Shown: positions 45,025 to 53,162 of the stretch, one piece after another
Position numbering within the stretch: the stretch's first letter is position 1
Layout: each line of letters begins with the position of its first letter
From: Roseovarius sp.
GTDB lineage: Bacteria > Pseudomonadota > Alphaproteobacteria > Rhodobacterales > Rhodobacteraceae
Direction: 5' to 3'
DNA: 64,000 bases
NCBI RefSeq assembly: GCF_027019125.1
Contig: NZ_JALUXE010000034.1
Span: 310,001 to 374,000 of the forward strand
The notes under the pieces: model-generated
What the model was told of the DNA's origin: nothing
The model's database searches: none
Seen by the model: the letters and a program-made list of their open reading frames with translations, nothing else
Made by a program: the position numbers and the translations under genes

Positions 45025-45966
45025 CTATCCGTAAAACCTGTAGTCAATCTCGATCTGTTGGCTGAGTTTGCCCAGATGGTTGAGAACCTCCTGCACATAC
45101 TCATGCAACCCGTAATCAAAGATCGCGGCGACATCGTGGCTCATGAACCGGCGGCAGAGCGTGTCGGCCTGATGGTGGCATGGCAGGCGCAGATCGTAAT
45201 CCGTAGCGAGATAGTTGAGATTGTCGCGCAGCTTGGCGCAGCAGAAATTCAGACTGCGCGGCATACGCTTGTCAAGGATGAGGAACTGCGCGATGCCCAT
45301 CGGCGTCACATCCGGCCCGATCGCCAGCCGATAGCCGCCTTCGCCACTGACCGAGCGCAGGATCGTGTCCCATTGCACATTGTCCAGCCGCGAACCAACC
45401 GCCGCCGCCGACGGCAGCAGCACATAGTATTTAACGTCAAGAATCCGCGCGGTATTGTCAGCGCGCTCGATAAAGGTGCCGATGCGAATGAAATCATAGA
45501 TTTCGTTGCGCAACATGGTCCCGAGGATCGCCCCGCGCACCAGCGCGTTGCGTTCGCGGATCAGTGACAGCACCTTGGGCAGATCGCGGGTCGCCACCTT
45601 GCGCGAGAGCGCCTCTTTCAGCAGCATCCAAAAGGAATTGACCGCCTCCCACGCCTCATGCGTGAGGGCTGTGCGCACCAGCCGCGCGTTGTGCCGCGCC
45701 TGTGTGACGACCGCCATCACAGAGGATGGATTTTCAGGGTCGCGCAACATCCAGTCGATCGCAAGTTCGGGCAGCACTTCGGCGTGCTTTTGTTGATAGC
45801 CATGGGCCACTGCTGCGGCCTGCAAGACCGAGAGCCAGTCGTCGGCACCGCTGCCGGCGCGCGTCAGCGCGATGCGCTGTCCGGTCTCGATCATCCGCGA
45901 TGTATTCTCGGCGCGCTCCAGCAGGCGCGCCATCCAGAACAGACCTCCGGCGGTTTTTCCCAGCAT
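45025..45966 (-). CDS. Alpha-E domain protein
   Basis: The 313-residue helical protein begins MLGKTAGGLFWMARLLERAE and contains ENTSRMIETGQRIAL, MLRNEIYDFIRIGTFIERAD and NTARILDVKYYVLLPSA, the repeating R-E-x-x-x-R patterns of alpha-E proteins. Its role is unknown, but it almost always sits with ATP-grasp and transglutaminase genes of this type. It lies 3 bases from the ATP-grasp gene, so it is co-translated or tightly co-transcribed. Confidence 0.88.
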   Translation of the reverse strand: MLGKTAGGLFWMARLLERAENTSRMIETGQRIALTRAGSGADDWLSVLQAAAVAHGYQQKHAEVLPELAIDWMLRDPENPSSVMAVVTQARHNARLVRTALTHEAWEAVNSFWMLLKEALSRKVATRDLPKVLSLIRERNALVRGAILGTMLRNEIYDFIRIGTFIERADNTARILDVKYYVLLPSAAAVGSRLDNVQWDTILRSVSGEGGYRLAIGPDVTPMGIAQFLILDKRMPRSLNFCCAKLRDNLNYLATDYDLRLPCHHQADTLCRRFMSHDVAAIFDYGLHEYVQEVLNHLGKLSQQIEIDYRFYG

Positions 45967-45969
45967 CCT

Positions 45970-47385
45970 TTAGTCCTCCAGCACCCAAGTGTCCTTGGTG
46001 CCGCCACCCTGGGACGAATTCACCACCAGCGATCCCTTTTTCATCGCCACCCGCGTCAGCCCGCCGGGTGTCACGTTGATCCCTTCGGGCGACATCAGCA
46101 CAAAGGGCCGCAGATCGACATGTCGCGGGGCCAGTCCCGACTTGGTGAACACGGGCACCGTCGATAGGCTGAGCGTAGGTTGCGCGATGTAATTGCCCGG
46201 CCGTGCGCGCAGCTTGCGCTCGAACTCCTTGAGCTCCTTCTTGCTCGCGGCCGGACCGATCAGCATGCCGTAGCCCCCCGATCCGTGCACCTCCTTGACC
46301 ACCAGTTCCGACAGATGCGCAAGAACGTAATCGAGGCTTGCTTTCTCGTTGCAGCGCCACGTCGGCACATTTTGCAGGATGGGCCGCTCGCCGGTGTAGA
46401 ACTCGACGATTTCGGGCATGTAGCTATAGATCGCCTTGTCGTCGGAAATACCGGTGCCTGGGGCGTTGGCAATGGTGATGCCGCCCGCGCGATAGACATC
46501 CATGATCCCCGGCACGCCAAGCGCGCTCTCGGGGTTGAAGTTGAGCGGATCGAGAAAGTCGTCATCGACCCGGCGATAGAGCACATCAATCGGCTGATAC
46601 CCGCGAGTCGTGCGCATCGCGACACGCCCATCCACAATCCGCAGATCATGCCCTTCGACCAGCTCGACCCCCATCTTGTCCGCCAGAAAGGCGTGTTCGT
46701 AATAGGCCGAATTGTAGATGCCAGGGGTCAGCACCGCGACCGTTGGCGTGCCTTCACAGGCGGCCGGTGCCGAGGCGGCAAGCGAACGGCGCAGATTGCG
46801 CGGATAATCCGACACCGGGCGAACCTGGTTTCTGGAGAACAACTCTGGAAACATCCGCAGCATGGTTTCGCGGTTTTCCAACATGTAGCTGACACCCGAA
46901 GGCGTGCGCGCGTTATCCTCGAGCACAAAGAAATCATCCGGCCCCGTGCGCACAAGGTCGATGCCGGTGATATGGGTGTAGACGCCCCCCGGCGGCATCA
47001 TCCCGATCATCTGAGGCAAAAACGCCTCGTTGTTCGAAATCATCTCCTGCGGCAAGCGTCCGGCGCGCAGGATTTCCTGTCGGTGGTAAATGTCATGCAA
47101 GAACGCGTTGATCGCGCGCACGCGCTGTTCGATGCCGCGTTCCAGCCGCTGCCACTCCCGCCCCGAGATGATGCGCGGAATGATGTCGAACGGGATCAGG
47201 CGCTCTTCAGCCTCTGACCGCCCATAGACATTGAAGGTAATTCCCGTAAGGCGAAAGAGATCCTCCGCCTCACGACTTTTGGCCCGCAGGCGAGCGGCAT
47301 CTTCCTCGCTCAGCCAGGCGTCGAATTTGGCATATGGGCCACGAATCTGCCCGTTCTGCCCCTGCATTTCATCGAACATATCCAT
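45970..47385 (-). CDS. Circularly permuted ATP-grasp (type 2) protein
   Basis: The start at 47385 (MDMFDEMQGQNGQIRGPYAK) gives 471 residues. The family blocks are GITFNVYGRSEAEERLIPFD, IIPRIISGREWQRLERGIEQ, RVRAINAFLHDIYHRQEILR, GPDDFFVLEDNARTPSGVSY and VVKEVHGSGGYGMLIGP, the last being the glycine-rich ATP loop. It probably forms an amide bond with ATP. It is the first gene of the Anbu operon; GGGAAAG lies about 10 bases upstream. An alternative ATG two codons later is possible. Confidence 0.88.
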   Translation of the reverse strand: MDMFDEMQGQNGQIRGPYAKFDAWLSEEDAARLRAKSREAEDLFRLTGITFNVYGRSEAEERLIPFDIIPRIISGREWQRLERGIEQRVRAINAFLHDIYHRQEILRAGRLPQEMISNNEAFLPQMIGMMPPGGVYTHITGIDLVRTGPDDFFVLEDNARTPSGVSYMLENRETMLRMFPELFSRNQVRPVSDYPRNLRRSLAASAPAACEGTPTVAVLTPGIYNSAYYEHAFLADKMGVELVEGHDLRIVDGRVAMRTTRGYQPIDVLYRRVDDDFLDPLNFNPESALGVPGIMDVYRAGGITIANAPGTGISDDKAIYSYMPEIVEFYTGERPILQNVPTWRCNEKASLDYVLAHLSELVVKEVHGSGGYGMLIGPAASKKELKEFERKLRARPGNYIAQPTLSLSTVPVFTKSGLAPRHVDLRPFVLMSPEGINVTPGGLTRVAMKKGSLVVNSSQGGGTKDTWVLED

Positions 47386-47578
47386 AGGATCATGCTTTCC
47401 CTGTCCGGGGGCCTGTGCAATCGAAATTGTTGCGACAAGCCGGTCCCGATGCGGTTTCATGCCCGCTTATCCCTCAGTCATGCACAAATTTTGGGCTTTG
47501 GCAAAGAGTTGTCGCGAAAGCGTCATCCCTGACCTTGGACAAAATGATACTCTGACTTACACAAAATATTAGAATTTA

Positions 47579-47595
47579 TTCCTTTTTGTTAGGAA
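47579..47595. promoter_or_regulatory. Inverted repeat upstream of the SDH/FRD-like operon
   Basis: TTCCT (47579-47583) and AGGAA (47591-47595) form a short inverted repeat with a 7-base spacer, in an AT-rich strip 52 bases before the first gene. The gap of 261 bases between this operon and the ATP-grasp gene holds both promoters. I found no FNR-type TTGAT-N4-ATCAA site there. The repeat is weak evidence. Confidence 0.3.
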
Positions 47596-47646
47596 AACTG
47601 AAGTTTATAACAAGGGTCACAGTCTACACACCAGCCAGAGGATGCC

Positions 47647-48381
47647 GTGACCCGAACGCCCGAGATGTTGCACGTCACCGTTCAGCGCGGCACGGCACAA
47701 GACTCCCGCAAAGAGCGGTACGACGTGCCCGCGCGGGAAAACCAGACAGTGCTCGACGTCGTAAGCTGGATTCAGCAAGAGGCCGATCCGACGCTCAGCT
47801 ATCGCTTTGCCTGCCGCGTGGGCATGTGCGGCTCTTGCGCCATGATGGTCAACGGCGTGCCGCGCTGGACCTGCCGCACCCACGTCAGCCGCGTTGCGGG
47901 CGATGGGCGGCTGGACATCGCGCCCCTGCGCAACCTTCCGGTGATCAAGGATCTGGCGACGGACATGGACCCGTTCTTTGACAAATGGGTCGCCGCCGAG
48001 GCCCACCACCATCCGACACGTGGACGGCTTGAAGAGTTTGATCCGATCAAGCCGGACAGTCCCGAGCGCGCCGAGGCCAATCTTGGCATCGAATGTATCA
48101 ACTGCGGCATCTGCTACGCCGCTTGTGACACGGTAGCGGGCAATCCCGATTACCTTGGTCCTGCGGCCCTGCAACGTGCATGGACTCTGCTCAACGACAG
48201 CCGCGATGCTGACCGGCCCGGCATTCTGGCGGCTGTCTCGGGTAGGGGTGGCTGTCACAATTGTCACTCCATGGGCAGCTGCGCGCAATATTGCCCCAAT
48301 GGTTTGAACCCGATGCGCGCGATTGCGGGGCTCAAGCGCGAGACGGTCAAGGCGGCCTTGCGAGGGAAACGCGATGCTTGA
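47647..48381 (+). CDS. SDH/FRD-like iron-sulfur subunit
   Basis: The 244-residue protein carries all cysteines for three clusters. The [2Fe-2S] set is in CRVGMCGSCAMMVNGVPRWTC-like spacing (about residues 57-77). The first ferredoxin set is CINCGICYAAC with DTVAGNPDYLGPAALQRAW after it, close to FrdB of enterobacteria. The second is CHSMGSCAQYCPNGLNP. It passes electrons from the flavoprotein to the membrane anchors. It starts with GTG at 47647 (AGAGGA upstream); an ATG at 47665 is possible. It is the first gene of a tight six-gene run. Confidence 0.9.
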   Translation: MTRTPEMLHVTVQRGTAQDSRKERYDVPARENQTVLDVVSWIQQEADPTLSYRFACRVGMCGSCAMMVNGVPRWTCRTHVSRVAGDGRLDIAPLRNLPVIKDLATDMDPFFDKWVAAEAHHHPTRGRLEEFDPIKPDSPERAEANLGIECINCGICYAACDTVAGNPDYLGPAALQRAWTLLNDSRDADRPGILAAVSGRGGCHNCHSMGSCAQYCPNGLNPMRAIAGLKRETVKAALRGKRDA

Positions 48382-48706
48382 TCTGCGGCTTTACATGGCG
48401 CAGCGCCTGAGCGCGCTGGTAATGGCCCCGTTGGTGCTAGGGCATATCGCGGTGATGATTTACGCCATTCAGGGTGGGCTCAGCACGGCAGAGATACTTG
48501 GCCGGACGCAGGGCAGCCTCCTGTGGTTCCTGTTTTACGGCACCTTTGTGCTGGCCGTCTCTGTTCACGCCGCCATCGGTCTGCGGGTGATCGCGCATGA
48601 ATGGTTGCGCCTGCGTGGAACTGCCCTTGGCCTTTTGACATGGGGCACCTGTGCCGCGCTCCTTGCGCTCGGGTTCAGTGCCGTCTTTGCGGTGACGCTG
48701 CCATGA
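48374..48706 (+). CDS. SDH/FRD-like membrane anchor, subunit 1
   Basis: The start at 48374 gives 110 residues with three hydrophobic segments. QRLSALVMAPLVLGHIAVMI and VSVHAAIGLRVIAHEWLRLR look like the SdhC/D pattern, with His residues in helices placed as heme ligands. It overlaps the iron-sulfur gene by 8 bases and the second anchor by 4. It should bind quinone and heme with its partner. Confidence 0.8.
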   Translation: MLDLRLYMAQRLSALVMAPLVLGHIAVMIYAIQGGLSTAEILGRTQGSLLWFLFYGTFVLAVSVHAAIGLRVIAHEWLRLRGTALGLLTWGTCAALLALGFSAVFAVTLP

Positions 48707-49044
48707 AACACCCGCCCCGTTCGCATCCGCTCTGGCTGGCCTTTGTGCTGCACCGGGTCTCGGGTCTGGCCCTGGCCCTCTTCCTGCCCGCGCATTTCTG
48801 GCTCTTGTCACAGGCGATTACCGCCCCTGCGCGACTTGATGGCTTTCTCGCCTTTGCCGACAATCCCTTGGTCAAGATCGCCGAATTCGGTCTCGTCTTT
48901 CTGCTCGCAGTCCATATGTTCGGTGGCCTGCGCTTGATGGCGCTAGAATTCCTGCCATGGTCCGACCGCCAGAAAACGCTCGCGGCGGGGGCGGTCGGCG
49001 CGGCGCTCTTCCTGTCCGGCACGTTCTTCCTGAGGGCGATCTGA
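48703..49044 (+). CDS. SDH/FRD-like membrane anchor, subunit 2
   Basis: The 113-residue protein has three hydrophobic segments. It contains LAFVLHRVSGLALALFLPAH, the HR-x-SG signature of SdhC, and LAVHMFGGLRLMALEF, the H-x3-G-x-R block that ligates heme b in SdhC. Two SdhC-like anchors side by side indicate a membrane-bound complex using quinone. The ATGA overlap with the first anchor and the TGATG overlap with the flavoprotein gene support a single translation unit. Confidence 0.8.
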   Translation: MKHPPRSHPLWLAFVLHRVSGLALALFLPAHFWLLSQAITAPARLDGFLAFADNPLVKIAEFGLVFLLAVHMFGGLRLMALEFLPWSDRQKTLAAGAVGAALFLSGTFFLRAI

Positions 49045-50798
49045 TGACCCATATCGACCGGCACGACACCGATATTCTCATCATTGGCACCGGTGGTGCG
49101 GGGCTTTTTGCCGCGCTTCACGCGCAGCAATCGGCACCTGCGGGCACGCGGATCACCATTGCCGTCAAGGGCCTGATCGGGAAATGCGGCTGCACGCGCA
49201 TGGTGCAGGGCGGCTATAACGTGGCGCTGGGCGGGGGCGATAGCGTCGAGCGGCATTTCATGGACACCATAAAGGGCGGCAAATGGTTGCCCAATCAGGA
49301 CATGGCGTGGAAACTCTGCGAACAGGCGGTGGTGCGTATCCACGAGCTAGAGAATGAAATCGGGTGCTTCTTTGACCGCAACCCCGATGGCACGCTGCAT
49401 CAAAAGGCGTTTGCCGGGCAGACCGCCGACCGCACGGTCCACAAGGGCGACCTGACCGGGATAGAAATCATCAGCCGCTTGATGGAGCAGGTTCTGGCGC
49501 GCCCTGTCGAGAAGTTGCAGGAACACCGCGCGATTGGCCTCATCCCCACGCGCGACGGTAGCGCGCTCGCGGGCGTGCTCTTTATCGACATGCGCACAGG
49601 CGGTTTCCGGCTGGTTCGGGCCAAGACGGTGCTGATGGCCACCGGCGGCGGGCCGACCATGTACAAGTACAATACCCCCTCTGGCGACAAGACGATGGAT
49701 GGCCTCGCCATGGCGCTGCGGGCGGGGCTGGAGTTGCGCGACATGGAAATGGTGCAGTTCCACCCCACCGGCCTCTTGGCGGGGGACCATACGCGCATGA
49801 CCGGAACAGTGCTGGAAGAGGGGCTGCGCGGTGCAGGCGGTCAACTGCTCAACGGCGCGGAAAACCGCTTCATGTTTGACTATGACCCCAAGGGAGAGCG
49901 TGCGACGCGCGACGTGGTCAGCCGCGCCATCTATGCCGAGATGCGCAAGAACAACACCTCGGCGAATGGCGGCGTGTTTATCTCCATGTCCCATCTTGGG
50001 CCCGACACCGTGCGCGCCAAGTTCCCCGGCATGGTCAAACGTTGTGCCGATAGTGGCTTCGATCTGGCGGGGGGCCTCGTCGAGGTTGTGCCGACCGCGC
50101 ATTATTTCATGGGCGGCGTGGTGGTTGATCCCGACACCCGCACCGCGATGGAGGGGCTTTATGTGGCGGGCGAGGATGCGGGCGGCGCCCACGGCTCGAA
50201 CCGTTTGGGCGGCAATGGCGTCGCCAATTCCACCGTTTATGGTGGTGTCGCGGGTGACGTTATGGGCGCCGATATTCGCAGCATTGGGGCGCTCCGCGAT
50301 CCCTGCCCCGAGGTGTTGCAGGCCGAGATTGCGCGTGCGCTGCACCCCCTCACGCGCCAGCCTGCGCCGGTCCATCCGCTGCGCGCGGCACTGCAAGAGG
50401 CGATGTGGGACGATGTCGGCGTCATGCGCACCGCCGCGGGAATGGAGCGTGGGCTGACCCGCGTGGCCGAAATTTCCGAAGCGCTGATGAATGTCGGCGT
50501 CGCGGGCGATAATCTCGCCTTCAACCTCACTTGGCACGATTGGCTCAACCTGCGCTCGCTCTGCGACGTGTCCGAGGCGATCACGCTGGCGGGCCTTGCG
50601 CGCGAGAACTCGCGCGGCGCGCATTATCGCGAGGATTTCCCCGAAGAGGGCGATCTCGATGCCTCTTACTTTACCGTGGTCACGCAGCGGGGCGATGACC
50701 TGACCGTGCGCCGCGACCCGGTGCAATTCAGCATCATTCGCCCCGGCGAGACCATCTTGCCCGAAAATGAGCCTGAAACACTGGTGGCCGCGCAATGA
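49044..50798 (+). CDS. SDH/FRD-like flavoprotein subunit with altered FAD-attachment site
   Basis: The 584-residue protein starts at 49044 (TGATG overlap). The dinucleotide fold is DILIIGTGGAGLFAALHAQQ. Catalytic blocks are kept: MVQFHPTGLLAG, LEEGLRGAGGQLLNG, GERATRDVVSRAIY and AHGSNRLGGNGVANS. In the block where succinate dehydrogenases carry the FAD-linked His (S-H-T-x-A-A-Q-G-G), this protein reads GCTRMVQGG, with Cys50 in place of the His. So FAD is probably bound without the usual covalent bond, as in lower-potential relatives. It overlaps the hydro-lyase alpha gene by 4 bases. Confidence 0.88.
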   Translation: MTHIDRHDTDILIIGTGGAGLFAALHAQQSAPAGTRITIAVKGLIGKCGCTRMVQGGYNVALGGGDSVERHFMDTIKGGKWLPNQDMAWKLCEQAVVRIHELENEIGCFFDRNPDGTLHQKAFAGQTADRTVHKGDLTGIEIISRLMEQVLARPVEKLQEHRAIGLIPTRDGSALAGVLFIDMRTGGFRLVRAKTVLMATGGGPTMYKYNTPSGDKTMDGLAMALRAGLELRDMEMVQFHPTGLLAGDHTRMTGTVLEEGLRGAGGQLLNGAENRFMFDYDPKGERATRDVVSRAIYAEMRKNNTSANGGVFISMSHLGPDTVRAKFPGMVKRCADSGFDLAGGLVEVVPTAHYFMGGVVVDPDTRTAMEGLYVAGEDAGGAHGSNRLGGNGVANSTVYGGVAGDVMGADIRSIGALRDPCPEVLQAEIARALHPLTRQPAPVHPLRAALQEAMWDDVGVMRTAAGMERGLTRVAEISEALMNVGVAGDNLAFNLTWHDWLNLRSLCDVSEAITLAGLARENSRGAHYREDFPEEGDLDASYFTVVTQRGDDLTVRRDPVQFSIIRPGETILPENEPETLVAAQ

Positions 50799-51754
50799 TC
50801 TCGATCGACCTCATCCAGAACACCGCCGAAGCCCTGATGGACAAGGCGGCCATTGAAATCCCCGAGGATTACCTGACCGGCCTTCAGGCCGCCGCCGAAA
50901 CCGAGGATGGCAATCTCTCGTCCTTCGTTCTTCAGGCGATGCTCGAGAATTACAAGGCCGCCAAGGAAGACCGCCGCGCCATGTGCGGCGATACCGGCTG
51001 TCCGCGCTGGTATGTGAAAATGGGCAACGAGGCCCGGATCGAAGGCGGACCGGTCGCGCTCGAATCCGCGCTGCGCCGTGCGACGGCCAAGGCCACCTAT
51101 GACGTGCCCCTGCGGCCCAACCGGGTGCATCCGCTCTGGCGCACCGATCACAACAACAATGTCGGCATCGGCGCGCCCGAGATCGAATACGGTTATGAGC
51201 CGGGGGGCGAATGGATCGACCTCATCACCGTGCACAAGGGCGGGCTTTTCGGCACCGATTATCGCATGCTCTTCCCCTCCGACGGGATCGAGGGGATCAA
51301 GCGGTTTTACCTCGATAGCCTCGTGGCCTTTGGCAAACGCGGGCTGGCCTGTCAGCCGGCGATCATCGGCATCGGGCTGGGTGGGTCCAAGGATACCTGC
51401 ATGGTTCTGGGCAAGCGCGCCGCCTGCCTGCGTGTGGTAGGCAGCGAGAATCCTGACCCAAAGATTGCGGCATTGGAGCGCGAGTTCAAGGAACTGGGCA
51501 ATTCCATCGGCATGGGCGCGATGGGCTTTGTCGGCAAGAACATGGTGATCAACTGCAATATCGAGGTGGGCTATTGCCATACCGGGGGCATGCAGATGTC
51601 GGTGCATGCCTTTTGCCTGTCATCACGGCGGGCCGTGGCACGCATCTATCCCGATGGCCGGGTCGAGCATCGCACCGATCCTGATTGGTTCACCTCCTAT
51701 CAGCGCCGCGAAACCGTCGATTGGCCAGGCTCCGCTCAGGAGGCCGCAGAATGA
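50795..51754 (+). CDS. Class I hydro-lyase (fumarase/tartrate dehydratase-like), alpha subunit
   Basis: The 319-residue protein begins MISIDLIQNTAEALMDKAAI and resembles the [4Fe-4S] class I fumarase/tartrate dehydratase alpha half. Cysteines suited to the cluster are seen in RRAMCGDTGCPRW (C64, C69), QPAIIGIGLGGSKDTCMVLG and VGYCHTGGMQM. The usual ICQDTG and PCPP-x-x-IGVGIGG blocks are altered to MCGDTG and ACQPAIIGIGLGG. It forms a complex with the beta subunit and adds water across a double bond. The ATGA overlaps with both neighbours link it to the oxidoreductase upstream. Confidence 0.85.
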   Translation: MISIDLIQNTAEALMDKAAIEIPEDYLTGLQAAAETEDGNLSSFVLQAMLENYKAAKEDRRAMCGDTGCPRWYVKMGNEARIEGGPVALESALRRATAKATYDVPLRPNRVHPLWRTDHNNNVGIGAPEIEYGYEPGGEWIDLITVHKGGLFGTDYRMLFPSDGIEGIKRFYLDSLVAFGKRGLACQPAIIGIGLGGSKDTCMVLGKRAACLRVVGSENPDPKIAALEREFKELGNSIGMGAMGFVGKNMVINCNIEVGYCHTGGMQMSVHAFCLSSRRAVARIYPDGRVEHRTDPDWFTSYQRRETVDWPGSAQEAAE

Positions 51755-52422
51755 GCAAGCCCCGCGAAATCCGCCTGAGCACCACGCCGACGCCCGAGGC
51801 CCTGGCCGAGCTTCGTCTTGGCGACATCGTCTATCTGGACGGGTTGCTCTATACGGCGCGCGAAGGTGTCTACATGCGCGCGCTTGAGGACAAGGCCAAT
51901 ATTCCGCTCGAACTGCCCAGCCAGAGCGCCGCGAATTTCCACTGCTCCCCCGCCGCTGCCATTCGCCCCGATGGGTCCTTCAACATGGGCGCGGTGACGG
52001 CCACTGCCTCGTTCCGCTTTGCCAAGTGGTTGCCGGAATGGATGGCCAAGACCGGTGCCAAGCTGATCATCGGCAAGGGTGGTATGTCGTCCAAGGATTA
52101 CAAATCCTATTTCGTGCCCAATGGTGCGATTTACCTTTCGACGGTGGGTTATGGCACCGGCGCATTGTTGGGGCGCGGCATCGAAAAGGTCGAGGCCGTG
52201 CATTGGCAAGAGGAACTCGGTCTGGCGCAGGCGATGTGGGTCATTCGCTGCAACAAGATGGGGCCGTTCATCGTGGCCTCTGACCTTGAGGGCAATTGCC
52301 TGTTCGAGCGCGAGAACGCCAAGATTGCCGAGAATCTGGCGCGGGTTTATGAAGGAACCCGTCCCGCCACGCTCAAACGCTATGGCGAGACCGATGACCG
52401 CTCGGACGAGGTGATTGGCTAA
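51751..52422 (+). CDS. Class I hydro-lyase, beta subunit
   Basis: Starting at 51751, overlapping the alpha subunit stop, it has 223 residues. The block RLGDIVYLDGLLYTAREGVY matches the beta-subunit start of class I fumarases, and KLIIGKGGMSSKDYKSYFVP is the conserved KAIIGKGGM block. KVEAVHWQEELGLAQAMWVI is near the C-terminus. The substrate-binding GPTT-x-x-R block expected in the middle is replaced by NMGAVTATASFRFAKW. It completes the hydro-lyase; the substrate is not predictable but is likely a substituted fumarate or hydroxysuccinate. It converges with the TauE gene (4-base overlap). Confidence 0.85.
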   Translation: MSKPREIRLSTTPTPEALAELRLGDIVYLDGLLYTAREGVYMRALEDKANIPLELPSQSAANFHCSPAAAIRPDGSFNMGAVTATASFRFAKWLPEWMAKTGAKLIIGKGGMSSKDYKSYFVPNGAIYLSTVGYGTGALLGRGIEKVEAVHWQEELGLAQAMWVIRCNKMGPFIVASDLEGNCLFERENAKIAENLARVYEGTRPATLKRYGETDDRSDEVIG

Positions 52423-53162
52423 AGCACTTCGCGCAGCAGCAGAACCACGCCTGAAACCAGGGTCAACACGATCAGCAACCGTCGAAAGGCCGTGTCGCTC
52501 AGGCGTTTGAACACGGTAATCCCGATCTGCGCCGCCAAGAGCGCGGCTGGAATGGCCATCGCGAGATAGATCAAGGTTTCATGGGTATAGGCCCCCTTGA
52601 GCGCGAGCAGCATCGTCGTGACCGCCAGAACCACCACATTGAACGGTTGCAAGACCGCGCGTGTTTCCTGCTTGGGCCAGGGACGCAGCGTGCACCACAT
52701 CATCGGCAACGCGCCAGAGAGCGAGGCGGCACCGCCCAGAATGCCCCCCAGGAACCCGACCAGCATATCCCAGAACGGCGTCGCGCGCTCGAACCGTGGC
52801 AGGCGTGCGCGCAGGGTGAAATAGCCTCCGTAAAGCAGCAGCATTGCCGCCACCACGGTCTTGAGCGTGCTGGCGTCAATCACGCTGAGGATCATCACCC
52901 CAATGGGAATCCCCGCCAATCCGGGCAGCAGAAACCGCGCTAGCCGCCGAGTGTTCTGGCGGATCGCAGCGCGCACAACCCAAAGGCCTTGCAGTCCGGT
53001 GATGACCGAGAGCAGGACCAGCATGGCCACCGCCTGAAAGGGCGGCAACACGACGAGAAAGAAGCCAAGGGCGAACAGCGCCGTGCCAAACCCGGCCAGC
53101 CCGTTGATGAATCCGCCCGCCATCGCTCCGGCAATGACATAGGGTATGACCTCGGCGCTCAT
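52419..53162 (-). CDS. TauE/SafE family permease
   Basis: The 247-residue membrane protein has about eight hydrophobic segments. It shows the TauE pattern GAMAGGFINGLAGFGTALFA near the N-terminus and the repeat VGFLGGILGGAASLSGALPM. TauE/SafE members move sulfite, sulfonates or organic anions outward. Its start overlaps the LysR stop by 4 bases, so it is co-transcribed with the regulator. Its position between the hydro-lyase and the tricarboxylate-transporter genes links it to that pathway. Confidence 0.85.
   Translation of the reverse strand: MSAEVIPYVIAGAMAGGFINGLAGFGTALFALGFFLVVLPPFQAVAMLVLLSVITGLQGLWVVRAAIRQNTRRLARFLLPGLAGIPIGVMILSVIDASTLKTVVAAMLLLYGGYFTLRARLPRFERATPFWDMLVGFLGGILGGAASLSGALPMMWCTLRPWPKQETRAVLQPFNVVVLAVTTMLLALKGAYTHETLIYLAMAIPAALLAAQIGITVFKRLSDTAFRRLLIVLTLVSGVVLLLREVL

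Noticed and set aside
47465..47640. FNR-type box upstream of the SDH/FRD-like operon
   Set aside because: TTGAT-N4-ATCAA was not found; TTGGACAAAATGAT is too far from it.
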